Source of the DNA: Cunninghamia lanceolata
Taxonomy: Eukaryota; Streptophyta; Pinopsida; Cupressales; Cupressaceae
Reading direction: 5' to 3'
Assembly: GCA_027924645.1 (NCBI GenBank)
Contig: BSBN01000233.1
Location: 4,358,501 to 4,422,500 of the forward strand
Length of the DNA stretch: 64,000 nucleotides
The position numbers were made by a program, and so were the translations under genes. Shown here in pieces: positions 11,766-24,717 of the stretch (positions are counted from its first letter, which is position 1; each line of letters begins with the position of its first letter). Below the pieces are notes generated by a model that saw only the letters and a list, made by a program, of their open reading frames with translations, did not search any database and was not told the DNA's origin.

Positions 11766-13120
11766 ATGCAGTTTAGGTGATAGGTGGTATGCAAACTAGG
11801 TGATAGGTGAGATGATCTAGTCCTAATACTCATGATGTTCTTTGTTTGACCCTAAGTGGTGAGGTTGTAGGAAAAGGAAGCATCTAGAGGATGGCGGTGG
11901 GGAGACGAGAGGATTGTTAGGTCATAAGACACCACGTCATTGAGGGGAGATTTAGTTTGGTTCAGGATATGTTGAGTGGAGATATGGTGGGGGAATGGGG
12001 TTAGTAAGGGGATTAAATTGGTGGGGGATGGGAGGAAAGTGATTATCAAATCTAGGCCGAGATGGGATAGTTGAATGAGTGATTAGGATGATGATTTTGA
12101 GCTAGTAACAGTAGTTGCAAAAGATTAATTGAGAGCATTTCTTAGTTTATTGTAGCAATGTAGGATACAGTTCACAAAGGTATGAAATGACCTAGGTGAA
12201 GATGTATATCCTACGATTGCATGGACTAGACCCACAAACAAGAGGTTGATTTCATACATGCCCAAGGTAGTATAATCTTGTCTAGCCTAGGAAGGGGACT
12301 CATGGTGATGAGTGCAAATACTGCATATGAGGTTTTGATGCCTGTATATGCAAATGGGACACATCATGCTAGAACCAACCCAGACTTCAAGATATGAATA
12401 CTATTCCTGGAGTAATGAAACCAACCCACAAGCACAGCATACAAAAACAATGACCATGTCTACTCTAGGTGTTGTCCGGCACTTGCCATGATATAATGAG
12501 ATCAAGGTAGATTTGGAGATGACCTAGAGTGAGACAAAAAGATAAAAATCAATAATCAAAAAGACCAATGAAAAGATACAAATAACCTTTGTGTACTCTT
12601 GCCAAGAGACGTGATGTGAATGATAAATTTTTGTCCATTGTAGGAAAGATATATCCTAGGACGTAGATCAGTTGGTGTTGATTGGAGAATTTTTGGAAGA
12701 TGGGAAAAAGAACAATCTGGCCATGTGTAGGATTATGGTTGGTATGTTGATTGATGATTTTTGCGCTAGGGACCATGTTTCAAGCGTATACGTAGCATGT
12801 GTTTCATTTATTAGATCCAGAAAGCTCAGTGAATGTGGACCATCCAAACGGGTTGGATGGGTGCATCTTAGATACCTGAGTACTGGAAACATCCTTCATA
12901 TTCTAGATTGCCTACATACCTTGTGTCCACGAGATCAAGGTACTTTTAAGATGCAGGCGAAATGAATATGTAGTTCTGGCAAGACTTGATGATGTGGGAA
13001 TGGTTTGGGATGAGTGTGATGTGACAAAGATTGATGTTTGTTGATGATTGATGTTGAGATGTGTTGAATTGTGTTGTGTTTTTAGATTTTCTATATTTTC
13101 TATTATTTTTGGATTTTTTA

Positions 13121-13210
13121 TGATTTTGCGATGTTTTTGGATTTTCTGAATTTGTGATGTTTTTGGATTTTCTGATTTTGTGATGTTTTTGGATTTTTTG
13201 ATTTTGTGAC
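13121..13210. repeat. 26-bp T-rich tandem array, about three copies
   Basis: The unit gattttgtgatgtttttgga plus ttttct is repeated three times almost exactly, just beyond the end of pol. Confidence 0.75.
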
Positions 13211-13536
13211 TATACAAATGGAAGCTTACAAGGATCCTCGTTCCATGGTTTAGCCTTGGGATGGGATGTTGCAGGGGTGGGAATGAGAGGACTTGATGTT
13301 TTGGAATTCCAAGCCATGGTGATGTGTGCAATATGGAGTGTGTGAGGGAAAGATGACTTATTAGATGGTAGAACCAGCCACTACACATGGTGCCTGAAAT
13401 AGGTTTTCACCATGGTACTTATCCAAGGTGTCACCAAAGTGATTTTCACCATTGGAAGTTTCTATTGCACTCTGATTTTTCTTGATTTTTTAATTTTTTT
13501 GGTTTTTTGATTTTTTGACTTGGGGTACCAAATGGG

Positions 13537-14397
13537 TTATGCATAAAATTTCTTCAGATGCAGAATGTTCATGGGCTCATCTAGAGGCTACCCCTCAGGT
13601 GTTGTAAGCTGATAAGCTCCTGATCCATAGTCAGCTGTGACGACATATGGTCCTAGCCATTTGGGTTCGAACTTTCCTTACTTAGGACGCTCTTGCAGGT
13701 TCTTCTGATTTTCCACTAGGACAAGGTCACCTACCTCAAATTTTCTATTTGAGATCCTCTTGTTGTAGCTTCTTCTAAGGCAGTTTTGGTATGCCTGTAG
13801 GTGATTCAATGCATTCAGGCGTTTCTCATCCAGTAGTTCTAGTTGATGCAAACTTGCGACATGGTAGTCCTCATCAGAGATAATGTTTTGCAAGGATACT
13901 CGGAGAGATGGGAGCTTGACCTCTATAGGTAAAATGGCTTCAGATCCAAATACTAGTGAGAATGGGGTGGCTCCTATTGGAGTGCAGATGCTTGTGTGAT
14001 AGGCCCAAAGGGCGGGGTTGAGTTGGAGGTGCCAATCATGGCCAGCTTCATTGACTATCTTTTTGAGAATGTGGAGGATAGTTTTATTAGAAGCCTCTGC
14101 TTGACCATTTCCTTGAGGGTAGTACAGTGTGGAGAAATGGTGTTTGATGTCAAATTTTTCGCACAAGGTGCGAACTTCTTAGTTTTTGAAGGTCTTTCCA
14201 TTGTCGGTGATGATGGAATGGGGGATACCATATCAATAGATGATATAGTGGAGGATGAATTTCAAGATTTGGATGCTAGTGGTGAAGGTGAGTGGTATTG
14301 CTTCCACCCACTTAGTGAAGTATTCAGTAGCAATGATAATGAACTTATGGCCATTGGAGGATGGAGGATGTATTTTCCCTACGAGGTCGAGTCCCCA
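13537..14397 (-). pseudogene. E1 integrase catalytic core and C-terminal region
   Basis: Continuation of the E1 pol frame. The part before 14166 codes for WGLDLVG and IITDNG (first two catalytic Asp regions). GQAEASNK carries the catalytic Glu. A basic region ending ILHLKKFYA and a stop at 13537-13539 follow. Stops interrupt the frame near 14397, after FKN near 14180, at 13678 and further on. The enzyme inserts element DNA into the genome, but this copy cannot be translated whole. It is close to the E2 integrase along its length. Confidence 0.85.
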
Positions 14398-15762
14398 TTA
14401 TGAGAAAGGCCACGGCATGGTGATAGGTTGTAGCTCCTGTGCTGGTGCGTGGATGAGATCGCCATGCTGTTGACATGGGAGGCATTTCTTGATAAACTGG
14501 TAGGAGTCTTTGTCCATTGTTGGCCAATAATATCTAGTCCTGATGATCTTTTTAGACAACACAGGTCCACTTGAGTGTGCCCCACAGATACCTGCATGTA
14601 CCTCTTCCAAGGCAACCTCAGCTTCCCTAGAGTCTAAACATCGTAGAAGCGTACCATCAAGACTCCTTTTGTATAATGTATCACCTACAAGGATGAATCG
14701 GGAGGCTTGACGGATGAATGATTTTCTTTGTGAGGTGCACAAATTAGGGGGGAGGATGTTGTCGTGGAGGTATAAGTATGTTTCTTGGTACCATGGGGAT
14801 AGGGGACCAATGACTTCGCACACTAGTTCTAATTGGGGAATGTCATATGCGGGGATGGGGAGTTCTTCAATCAGGAACTCACATCTCTTGCTATCTTTCT
14901 TCATGTCTACCAGAGATCCTATGGTTGCCATGGCATCTGCTACTTTGTTGTTGAGCCTTGGGATTTGCTCGAAGTGGATATCGTCGAAGTAATCTTTGAA
15001 ATCATCAACCATTTTCTTATAGGGAAGGAGCTTATCATCCTTGGTTTTATATTCATTATTTACCTGCTTGATGACCATTTGAGAGTCGCCATACACAGTT
15101 AGCTTTTCAATTTTCCACTGCATGGCCATGTGGAGACCCGTGATGAGGGCCTCATACTCTGCGATGTTGTTGGTCCATGGAAATGTGATTTTGAAGGATT
15201 TTGAGATTGTGTCGCCTTGAGGGGTAACAAACAGGATGCCTTCCCCCAAGCCTTTGTGAGTGTATGATCCATCAAAATACATCTTCCATGCGTCTGTGGC
15301 TGATGTGATTGTCAGGATGGCCTCATCTGGAAACTCTACTATTGTAGGATGTTCTGCAGGGATAGGTGCTTTAGCCAGCTGATCTACTATAACTTTCCCT
15401 TTGATGGCCTTTATCTTAGTGTATTTTATATCAAACTCATTGAGGATCATAACCCATTTTTCCATTCTCCTAGTAAGAGTAGCTCTGTTTAGTAAATATT
15501 TCAGTGGGTCGATCTTAGCAATGAGCTTGGTCTTATGATTGAGCATATAGTGTCTTAACTTTTGTGATGTAAAGATAAGGGCTAGGCATGCTCGTTTAAT
15601 TTGGGTATAGTTAAGCTCATAAGAGATCAAGGTGCGGCTGATATAGTAGATGGCTCTTTCCTTCCCCTGTTCATCAAGTTGTGCTAGCAAGGCCTCGATA
15701 GCTGTCTCTGTTGTGGAGATATAAAGCAGGAGGGGTTTGCCTTGCCTTGGTGGAGTTAACAC
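14398..15762 (-). pseudogene. E1 RNase H, second RNase H and integrase zinc-binding region
   Basis: A 454-codon open stretch of pol. Residues about 1-130 are the RT-linked RNase H (LLLYISTTETAIEALLAQ). After a tether, residues about 175-300 form a second, archaeal-type RNase H with YFDGSY, NIAEYEAL, VYGDSQMVI and NKVADAMAT, giving the Asp-Glu-Asp-Asp set. The end is the H2C2 zinc-binding start of integrase (H-AGICGAHS...CLPCQQHG). The dual RNase H is the diagnostic feature of Tat elements. It ends at a TAA where E2 continues with WGLDLVG. The first RNase H lacks its N terminus because of stops in 15763-15906. Confidence 0.9.
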
Positions 15763-17346
15763 AGAAGGATTAGCCAGGTATTCTTTTAGTTGATCGAAGG
15801 CACCCTGACACTGAGTGTTCCAGATGAAATCTATGTCCTTTTAGAGTAGATGCTGGAATGGTTGGCACTTATTAGCAAGTTGGGCAATGAATCATCGAAT
15901 AGACTAGAGTTTTCCCTGTAGGCTTCTCAGTTGTTTCAGTGTTTTCGGAGGAGGCATTTCTGTTATGGCCTTGACCTTTGTGGGGTCCACCTCAATTCCT
16001 TGCTTGGAGACTATGTATCCCAAGAGTTTGCCAGAAGTCACCCCAAACACACATGTTTTTGGATTCAGACGGACATTGTATTGGTCTAACCGATCAAAGA
16101 TCTTGGCCAATACATCCAGATGTTCTTCTCTTGTCTTTGATTTGCCTAGTAAGTCATCGACGTAGTCTTCCATGATGTGGTGAAAGAGGTCATAAAAGAT
16201 GATGGTCATGGCTCTTTGATAAGTAGCTCCTACATTCTTTAGGCCAAATGGCATTACTACCCAGTATTATGTCCCCCATGGGCATATAAAGGATGTCTTG
16301 TACTGATCTTCTTCGGTAATTTTTATTTGGTTGTACCCTAAAAAACTATCCATAAGGGATAACATCTCATGTCCTGCTATGAGATCCACTATCATGTCAA
16401 TGTTTGGTAGTGGGAAGTCGTCTTTCAGGTAGGCCTTGTTGTGGTCTCTGAAGTCAGTACAACAGCAGATTCTGCCATCTAGTTTAGCAACCGGTACTAG
16501 ATTTGAAACCCATTTAGGATAATCAATTAGGCGTATGAACCCAACATCCAGTAACTTCTTCAGCTCTGCTTTGACAAGAAGGGCCACCTGAGGATTCATC
16601 TTTCTGAGTTTTTGCTTGACTAGTTTGGCATCAGGACGTACTGCAAGGTGATGGACAACTAAAGTGGGATCTAGCCCTGGCATATCTGCATAGGTCCACA
16701 CAAAATTGGGATTTCTACATGTGAAGAAAGACAAGAAGTTCTCCTGTTCCTGTATGCTGAGAGATTCTACTCTATATGTGATTTTCGGCTCTTCCTCTGT
16801 CCCAAGATTCATTTCCTGAGCTGGTTCAACCAAGATGGGTGATCTGTCTGGATAGACTTTGTCTATCTCAGGGAGGCCCATGCTTCCATCTCCTGGAGCC
16901 TCGTGGAGGTTTTCACTAGGAGATACGTATTTTATTTTTACAATTTTGAGATTTGATACTGCTGTAGACCAGTTTTCACCATCAGATCCATTTTTTATTT
17001 TTGTGTTTATGTGACTGGAAGCAGGGGTTGTCTCCCTGAAATAGGCATCTGGATTGAGCTCCATGATGTATCCTACTCGATGATCTCCCAAAGGGAAGTG
17101 ATCTCTTACCCCCATCATTTCGGTGATGGCCTCATTATTAGGTGCGATGTCGAAGACAGGAGGTCCCCGCTACTCCCAATCAATGAGGTCAGGGTAAACT
17201 AGTGGCAAGTCATTGGAGGTTGAAGTGAGAGTGGTGACTGAGTAGATGGTACAAATGGATGAGTCAAAGAAGTCGGCGAAGTCACTAAAGGAGTCTTGAA
17301 GGCCCATTTCGTTAACATTGTTGACATCTAAGGAGACTGTAGCAAC
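15763..17346 (-). pseudogene. E1 reverse transcriptase
   Basis: In one frame with the rest of pol. It reads the PR-RT linker (MMGVRDHFPLGD...), then fingers and palm with PVAKLDGRICCCTDFRD, motif A region LSLMDSFLGYNQI, VMPFGLKN and the catalytic YVDD box (MEDYVDDLLG), then KLLGYIVSKQGIEV. Stops: a TAG around 17170, TAA at 16267 (PWGT*), and TAG, TGA and TAA between 15904 and 15840. Comparison with E2 shows the 15904 stop replaced Gln and the following TGA replaced Arg. The catalytic residues themselves remain. Confidence 0.9.
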
Positions 17347-18658
17347 CTAGGCTAAGATACACTCGCTAGTAGTGAGGTTGCATTGTGGTTGACTATACCC
17401 TAACCCTTGAGTATAGGGATTCTTTGTTGCTTGCAGTGGTTCTATGATTCCCTGTTCATGAAGGCCAATACCACCTTGTCCTTTATAGCCCATGCTTTTG
17501 ACAATTTCAAAGCCCTTGCCATAGATTTCTGTTGGGATTGTGGGGGCTTCTTGCTCAGGCTCTTCATCCTTGTATAGCCAAGATGAGATATCTTCGAGTA
17601 CATCTTGATCTAGGAGGTGTTTCTTCTTGAAGATGGGCGAGGGTTTGCACTTGATGATGACTGTATTGGCTACCTCTATTTTTGGGATGCCGAATGTCTT
17701 AGGATTGGGTAATGTGCCCACACAAAAGGTGTTGTGCAGGTCATATTCCCCATATCCCATGTTGGTTAGCTTGATCTGGACCTCAGGTGGTGGAGATGCT
17801 TGGGATGAAGTGGAGGCAATGTTTGCGGGGTCGACATATGAGTTTGATGCTATTGGATTGGCTTCAATGGTAGCTTTATTGTATGGGCAGAATGTTTGGT
17901 TGTGGCCTTCCAGAAAATTGAAGTAATGGAAGGGGCGAGGGTCGGCATAGATTGTGACTTCCGTGCCATTGTGAGGGAATTTGATGCATTGATGGAAGGT
18001 GGATGGGACGGCTTGCATGACATGAATCCATGGTCTCCCGAGAAGGATGTTATAGGGGAGGTTGAGATCAAGAACCTGACATTTAGTTTCCAATATTTTC
18101 TGTCCCACTTGAATGGGAAGCTTGATAGTGCCTTCAAAGAGCCATTCGGTGTCATCATAGCCTTTGATCGTGATGCATTCACTGGTGTTGACAACCACAT
18201 CAGAGTACCCCAAGTGTTTTAGCAGTTTTAGAGTGCATATGTTGAGGCCAGAGCCACCATCTATTAAGACTCTTTTAATGGTGTGCTTGTGGATATGGAC
18301 TTCAATGTGTAGGGCGTTGTTATGTATGTGTTTAGAGGCAGGCATGTCCTTTTCGAAGAAGGTGAGATGGTGGGGTGTGCCGATGTGTCCTACCATGGCT
18401 TGGAATTGAGTTATATTCAAGTTGGCAAGGACTTGTGTTTGCAAGAGCACTTTGTCGAGGATGTCCTTGTGAAGTGATGTGCGGAGCAACTCGAGGATGG
18501 AGATTTGTGCGGGTGTCTTTCCTAGATGTTCTAGGAGGTTATATTGGTGGGTAGGTGATGGACGTGTGGTTAGACGAGGAGGTAGGGGATCTAATGCAGA
18601 TGCAGGCATTTGTTCAATGGGAGGGGCTGTGCGGATGGATAAACAGCCACAGCGGGTT
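17347..18658 (-). pseudogene. E1 retropepsin-like protease with G-patch
   Basis: Aspartic protease of the Ty3/gypsy polyprotein, with RVLIDGGSGLNICTLKLL as active-site loop and NILLGRPWIHVMQAVPST as the second characteristic segment. Further on, IYGKGFEIVKSMGYKGQG and GLHEQGIIEPL form a G-patch-like glycine motif, also seen at the same place in E2. The reading frame is cut at its upstream end by E3, which entered at 18659-18663, and closed by TAG at 17347. The first few residues of the open frame come from E3 LTR sequence. Confidence 0.88.
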
Positions 18659-18663
18659 GTAAC

Positions 18664-19762
18664 TGTTGGCAAGAGACACTATATGGATTCATGAATGTTG
18701 TCATTGATGGCAACAAAGGTTATCCCACACATCTGCAATGCATGATATGTCCCCATCGGAAGTCAGATTGAAGAAGTGTTGAGGTCCAGTAAGCAAGAAC
18801 AGAGTAGTCAGTAAGGTCTGACAAACAGGTCCGGATCTCTCAGTAGAAGTATCTCAATGAAGTGTGGATTTGGGGAAGTCAAGAGGAGTATCATGACTAA
18901 TAGATTCCAAGGTTTGAGCCTCCTGTGTGGAAAGGATAAAGAGATATGAATGCTTGAGTGTCAGGTTCCCAAGTGATAGTGTGAATAGAGGAAGAACTGA
19001 CTGGCAGAACATCAGACATTATTCCGGATGTGTTACTGATGTTGGTAAATATTATGAAGGCATAAATTATGGTTGGACGACATGATTGATGATTTCCACA
19101 AGTATATCCTTGATCCGCATTACTTGGTAAGCAAGGATTCAGCTGACAGATCAGAGTTTAGGTAAAATATTGACTATTCCGAGTGCTGACTAGAAAGGTG
19201 ATGAAATCACTTGTGCGGATATATATATATACAAGATAGATTTAGTTATGAGAAGGTGTGTGGTTTTAAGTGATGTGCGAAGAAAAGTATTAGAGCCAAA
19301 TAAAAGTAGAAAGGAAGATCCAGTATGTGAAGAAGAGCAGCATAAAAGAAGAAGAAAGATGAAGTGTAGCAGATCAGTATACAGAGCCTAACCGAAACTA
19401 AACTCCAACATATGTTGATGCTCCTTATCAGTTCAAGTATTGTATTACACTCTTTATAAATTGTAGACAGTGTGTCTCTTGTAGGCAGTGTGCCTCTTGT
19501 GAGTAGTGTGCTTGGGCAGTGAGCCCTAATTGGCAAGTGCCATCTTGTACTTCCATTCTTCTAACAGAGAATACAATCTTGGGTTAATCACCCCATGGTT
19601 TTCTCTCTTAACAGGGTTTCCATGTCAAAAATATTGTGTCATGTGTATTTCTATTTCATGGTTATGTTTGCTTGTTTGAATTGATGCTACACTAATCACT
19701 AAGAAAGTTCAGAAAGCTGAAATAATTAAGATAACTGATTCACCCCCTCTTAGTTATCAACA
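18664..19762 (+). repeat. E3 left LTR (5' LTR)
   Basis: 1099 bp with TG...CA ends. TATA-like tatatatatatatac lies at about 19219-19232 and aataaaa at about 19299-19305. The inner end carries ttcaccccctcttagttatc, usual for Copia-type LTRs. Confidence 0.93.
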
Positions 19763-19780
19763 ATTGGTATTAGAGCTAAG
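19763..19780 (+). promoter_or_regulatory. E3 primer-binding site, initiator tRNA-Met type
   Basis: attggtattagagctaag directly follows the LTR. It differs by one base from the plant tggtatcagagc site that pairs with the 3' end of initiator tRNA-Met. Confidence 0.85.
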
Positions 19781-19939
19781 TTCCTCCTAAATAGAGTCTA
19801 ACAGCTTGAGGAAGATCTGGGAATTCAAATGGATGCATATGGTTTAAGGGAGCAACTCAAGACTGCCCTTGATGATCTTGAGCAGTGAAACTCTGAAGTC
19901 AATGAATTAAAGGAAAGACTCAAACAGGCTGATGATTTC

Positions 19940-20959
19940 ATGAGAGAACTAAAAGACAAATTAAGTCTCTCCATGAAAAAGAGAAAGGAGCTACTTCAGC
20001 AATTGGCAAGTCAAGGTGAAGCAAATGATGCAAATGAAGATCTAAAGGAGAAAACCAAGTTATGTGAAAAGCTATCAAAAGAAATCATTATGGTAAGACA
20101 TGAAATGGAATCAGGAGTTATAAAGTTTACCCAAGAGATTGAAGAGAAAAGAAAAACTGAAGATAATCTAAGACAATCTCTCAAGGAGAAATCAGAAGAT
20201 TGCAACAAGATGGATAGAATTATCAGACATCTTGAATCTGATCTTGAAGATGCTAAAGATAATGAAGAAAAACTTGAGGATCAAATTGTCTCTCTCAAAA
20301 GGGATCTTCAAATAGCAAATGAATATAAAGAGAAATTCAAGATAAGTTCTGCCCAACTTGAAGTTCTTCTTCAAAGCCAAAAGAGGGTAGATGACAAGTG
20401 TGGTTTGGGATATGAGAAAGGAGAAAGCTCTGGATCCAGTCAGAAGAATTTTAGATCAGAAAATCCAAGAAACAGACCTAAAAGTCCTCCGGTAAGGCAG
20501 CCTAATGCTCAAAGATATCCATCCTTCAATGGATACTGCCACAACTGCAATAACTTTGGTCATAAAGCTAATCAGTGCAGAAGGAGAATGAATCAGACTA
20601 ATACATCCTTCTCCGGACAGTGCTTCAACTGCAAAAGGTATGGTCACAAATCTCATGAATGCAGAAATATGCAAATGAACAATTCATTCAATGGTAGATG
20701 CTTTGCATGCAATAGAATGGGTCATATGGCTAATCAATGCAGATCAAGAGGATATCAATCAAATATGCAAAGAAATGTTGTTTTCCAAATTTGCAATAGA
20801 TCCGGTCATATAGCAAAATTTTGTAGAAGCAAGAATCAGGATAAAAGAGGTCTGGTATATTATAATCAGAATCAAGATAAGGGAAAACAAAAAGTAAATG
20901 CAGATGAAATTCAAAGTGAGATGAATAAGATTTGGGTGAAGAAAAGTACAGAAATGTAG
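19940..20959 (+). CDS. E3 gag-like protein: coiled coil plus CCHC zinc knuckles
   Basis: A 339-residue ORF. Residues 1-155 are charged heptad-rich coiled coil. Residues about 195-300 hold a row of CCHC knuckles: CHNCNNFGHKANQC, CFNCKRYGHKSHEC, CFACNRMGHMANQC and a fourth, FQICNRSGHIAKFC, whose first Cys is Phe. The tail is Lys/Gln rich. Such knuckles bind element RNA in Copia Gag. The frame is readable upstream to the PBS except for a TGA near 19887, so the true start is uncertain. The usual N-terminal Gag (capsid-like) domain is absent, because only about 175 bp separate this ATG from the PBS. Packaging in trans is an inference. Confidence 0.75.
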   Translation: MRELKDKLSLSMKKRKELLQQLASQGEANDANEDLKEKTKLCEKLSKEIIMVRHEMESGVIKFTQEIEEKRKTEDNLRQSLKEKSEDCNKMDRIIRHLESDLEDAKDNEEKLEDQIVSLKRDLQIANEYKEKFKISSAQLEVLLQSQKRVDDKCGLGYEKGESSGSSQKNFRSENPRNRPKSPPVRQPNAQRYPSFNGYCHNCNNFGHKANQCRRRMNQTNTSFSGQCFNCKRYGHKSHECRNMQMNNSFNGRCFACNRMGHMANQCRSRGYQSNMQRNVVFQICNRSGHIAKFCRSKNQDKRGLVYYNQNQDKGKQKVNADEIQSEMNKIWVKKSTEM

Positions 20960-21641
20960 GGGATGGATCTGCACCAGACTCTGGTGCTGATATTCCTTCT
21001 GGAAATTAAAAGGTGAGCTCTGGCTCAGGGGGAGACCCAAAGAAAACCTTGTTCCCCCAGCCAGTCAATTGGTACCAGAACTGGCATAAGGAGAGTTGCA
21101 GATTAGAAAGGGCTCATAAGAGAAACATCTAAAAGGGGTATGGTAAAGTTTTGAGAGATCCAAAAGAAGATTTGTAGAAACAAATCCTTCCAGAATTGAT
21201 CCGGTAAAATAGTCTTTCGGTAAAAATAGATTCTTTACAACTTTGGTCCTGTATGATTCAAACTATGGTATCTTGATCTACAGATAGATCAAATGACTAA
21301 TGAAAGGAAGATAGATTATCACTACTCTCCTAGAATAACTTCAAAATCTATCTTAGTAATCTAGAAAGTTTTTTCTTTTCGAATAAGGTAAACAAGGCTA
21401 ACTGGAATGAATTAGGTTGCACATTTATTGCAGAATGAAAATTAGGGCTTCTCAGAAATAAAAGAGTTCATTTGCTCAACATTTGTACACTCACATTCGA
21501 AGAAAAGAGAAAAGGAGCTCTGCAACTACTTCTCCCAAAGATCAAGACGATTCTTCATATAGCTCAATCTGGATTTCATCATGTGTGCCCTAAACAGCAT
21601 AAAAGGTATTCTTCGTTCTTGACATCTCTCAGTAAGATTCC
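20960..21641 (+). other. E3 region between its two ORFs
   Basis: Non-coding as far as I can see. It includes ctcagggggagaccc near 21025 and an AT-rich stretch. Polymerase motifs such as YVDD or integrase signatures are not visible in any frame. Confidence 0.5.
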
Positions 21642-24600
21642 TTGATGATGGCTACTCTGAATATAGTAAAGATTTCTGATAGACCTTGCCTCATATTTAA
21701 GAAGCATCCATACAAATTCTTGGAGGTAGATCCCCTAGGAGCCTTCTCTAGTGTTCTGCATGGTGTTTTGCACATAGAAGATATTAGGGTTTACATACAT
21801 GCAAATGTTGAAGAGTTTGGGGAATTCAAACTATGAGATATGTATCACAAACAATTGATAGACGATGCTTTTGAGCTTAAACCAGAATATAAGGGCATCC
21901 AGGAGAAACATTTTGATTAGTTCATTCATTTCCCCTGCTTTAAAGAAGATGAATGGGTCTGGTATGTGTTGAGTAGGGTACATGACAACTTTCTATGGCT
22001 TAGCAGACCTTGCAAAATCACCAAGGAAGCAATTAGGGCAGTAACTGGTTTACACTCCTCCGAAGGAATACCTGTCCTCAAATCTGTCAAAAACAAAATT
22101 GTAACTGAGGCCACCAGATCAAAATTTGATAAGAGGGAAATGACCATTGAAGATATTACTGACCCGGATATCAAGTTTGCATCTATGATAATAGGATACA
22201 AGATATATCACTCCAGTAGGGAGAATTCAGTATTCAGAACTGCAGTATATACTACCTATCAGATGCTGAGAAAGAATGTAGAAAATGATCTCTGTGAACT
22301 TCTTTTGAGCCAATTAATGGAAAACATAAAGAAGATCAAAAAGGACAAGAAGAACTCCTTTAAATATGGTGGACTAATATTATGCCTATTTTTCTACTTC
22401 ATGAATGAGCTACCTGGATCAAATGGATGGGTATGGCAAAATGACAAACCGGTAGCAATTCAGATCAGAGATTACTTGCATGAACTTGGGGATACTAAAG
22501 CAAGAAATACAACCCTGTGGGGATGTTTCAAGAATTTTCAGAACATGATGCAAGAAAGAGAAAGGATTCCCCAGTCTCTTGTTGAGAAATACAAAGACAG
22601 TATGTTTTATGGTAAAGACTGATCAGTGCCTAATGGAGGTTGTAGAACTAAGAACTGTATGGATCATGCCCATGGGGTATGAAGTTGATGAACAAATTGT
22701 GGAGCTGCATGTTCAACACATGCTAAGTCAGCCAAAGGATCCAAAGGCAGAAAGGTTTGGAACCTTTGAGGAGCTGAGTGTAAAGATTCATGTGGAACTC
22801 AGACAACCAGAGATCAAGAGGAAGGTAAGAAAGGAAGTTGAAGATGTTGCAAAAGGCTTGGGCATATCAAAGGAGGCACTTGATGCCATCAGGGAAAAGA
22901 TGGAAAGGGCCGAGGAAGAGAAGAAGGCAGAAAAGAAAAATGAGGAAAGGGCTCCGGCAAAACCTTCCACCTGGACCAGATCATCAAAGAGATCTACTCC
23001 TACCACTGCCAAAGGCTCAAGGACATCAGAACCGGAAGCACAATCATCTAGCAAAGGAGAGAAAAGAACAAAGACAAAAGGTACAAGAGCTTATGCCAGT
23101 CAAAGGGATGAAGAGGAGACTGAATCTGATGAAGAAATCAGGAAAATGAAGAAAAAGAAGAAAACATCTCGTCAACCCTCTACCAGACAGAAGGAAGAAG
23201 AAAAGATAGAGGAATATGTTGAAAACCCCACTCTTAACATTGATGACATAATCAAATCAGTCACAGTGGATGGAAATCTTCAGCCAATGGCTGAGTTCTA
23301 TGATGATTATGGTGAAGCAGATCAGAAGATATTACAAGATGCCATAGTCAGGTACCTAAATATCTACAACAAAGCATTCATTGAAATTATATCTCTAATC
23401 CCCAAAAGCTTGGAGAAGGAACTAGAAATAAGAAAGAACAATGCCCAAGCCAAAGACCTAGAAATTTGGGAATAGATAGCAATTCAGCTATATCCTTCAA
23501 TCGACCCCAAGACAATGAATATGGTATTCAAAGATTGTAAGGATGAGTTCAGAAGCAAAGAAAGGATGAATCAACTTATACTTGGTGAGACTGACAAGGT
23601 AGCCAAGGACATAGAAGAGATCGTCCGGAAGGCCTTCAAAATATTTAATCTTCCTATTAAAGAGGACTTGGGTACTGACCCCTCGACCACAAGTGTTACA
23701 GAAGAGTCTACTGAGAAAATAACAGAAGAGGTAATGAATACCAGTGCAGAAACAGCTAAGGACTTGGAATCCTCTACTTCAGAAGAGGTGGCCCATGAAC
23801 AGACCAACATCACTCCTCCAGTTTCCCCTGCTGACTCCGGATCCAAAGGAGAAGAAAGAATAAAGGAGAAAGAAGCAAAGGTGAATGGAAAAGAAGATAT
23901 CAGTACAAAGGTTGTGGAAGGGGAGAAAGCTCCAAAAGATAGTTCTGTGACTGTAGAAGAAAAGAAAAATCTGTCTCCGGCAAGAGACACTGTAGAATCA
24001 GTCAAGGAATTTTTGACAAAAGCAACTATGGAGATTGATGAACCAGAACTATTAAAAGGGCCATTAGATTTTGACTCTCTATCTTCGGTACAAACAATAA
24101 AAATAGCTTCATTTGCAAATGCGAAGGTCAAAGAGAAACTACTGAAATCTCACATGGAAGACTGTGAGCTTTTAGAGGTAGCATCCAGAGTGTTGGAAAA
24201 AATCATGCCATCTTTTCAGAAGGATCCCACAGCCTCCTCTTCCAGTAATCTCAAAACTCTAGTCAATAGTGTTAGCACACATTTTGATTCTCTAGAGAAG
24301 TCAGCTGAAGAAAAGGTCTGAAAGGAGTTTTTGGATAAGAGATTCTCCAAAGTACAGGGTCTGGTAACAAATGATAGAAAAGTTATGGATATTGGGATAA
24401 AGAGCTTGGAAAATGCTCTTAAAGATGGCAGAAATATGTACAAATTTTGCTTATATTGGCCCACAATGACCAAAGATATTGAGAGGAAAGTAAAAGAACA
24501 AGAGGATAAACTATTAAGTCTGTCTCAAAGTTTTGATCCTCTCTCATCCTCCATAGTAAATCAAGAGTGTCAGACTATTGCAATCACAAATGCAATAAAG

Positions 24601-24717
24601 AATTTTGAGAAGGAAAGGAAGAACATAATTAGCCGGATGGGTGAACTTAGAAGGATCATTATCCCTAAGTTAGAGGCCATGCATGAGGCCATAAGTGAAG
24701 CTCAAATCACAGCCTAG
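21642..24717 (+). pseudogene. E3 long ORF of unknown function, broken by stops and one frameshift
   Basis: Five ORF fragments join into one reading of about 1,020 codons. Internal stops are TGA at 21834, TAG at 21918, TAG at 23473 and TGA at 24319, with one frameshift near 22600. The first third (to about 22600) looks globular, with SRPCKITKEAIRAVTGL and GYKIYHSSRENSVFRT. The middle is highly charged, with Glu/Lys runs and Ser/Thr/Pro-rich stretches at about 22880-23200. The last third is Glu/Ser/Thr rich with helical segments to AQITA. I do not recognise a family; it is not RT, integrase, RNase H or protease. It occupies the place of pol, so it may be element cargo or a captured protein. Confidence 0.65.

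Larger units (their letters stand above)
10855..13536. other. E1 spacer between the PMD gene and pol
   Basis: Non-coding spacer where the PMD gene and pol converge tail to tail. It contains TATG-rich sequence, a 36-bp tandem array (11340-11765) and a 26-bp array (13121-13210). The 97-residue plus ORF at 12672-12965 and the overlapping minus ORFs have no recognisable motif and no counterpart at the same place in E2. Confidence 0.6.

Noticed and set aside
12672..12965. 97-residue plus ORF in the E1 spacer as an extra gene
   Set aside because: No domain or motif and no counterpart at the corresponding position in E2.
23571..24131. 186-residue Ser/Val-rich minus ORF
   Set aside because: Complement of the Glu/Lys/Thr-rich part of the E3 long ORF; shadow frame.
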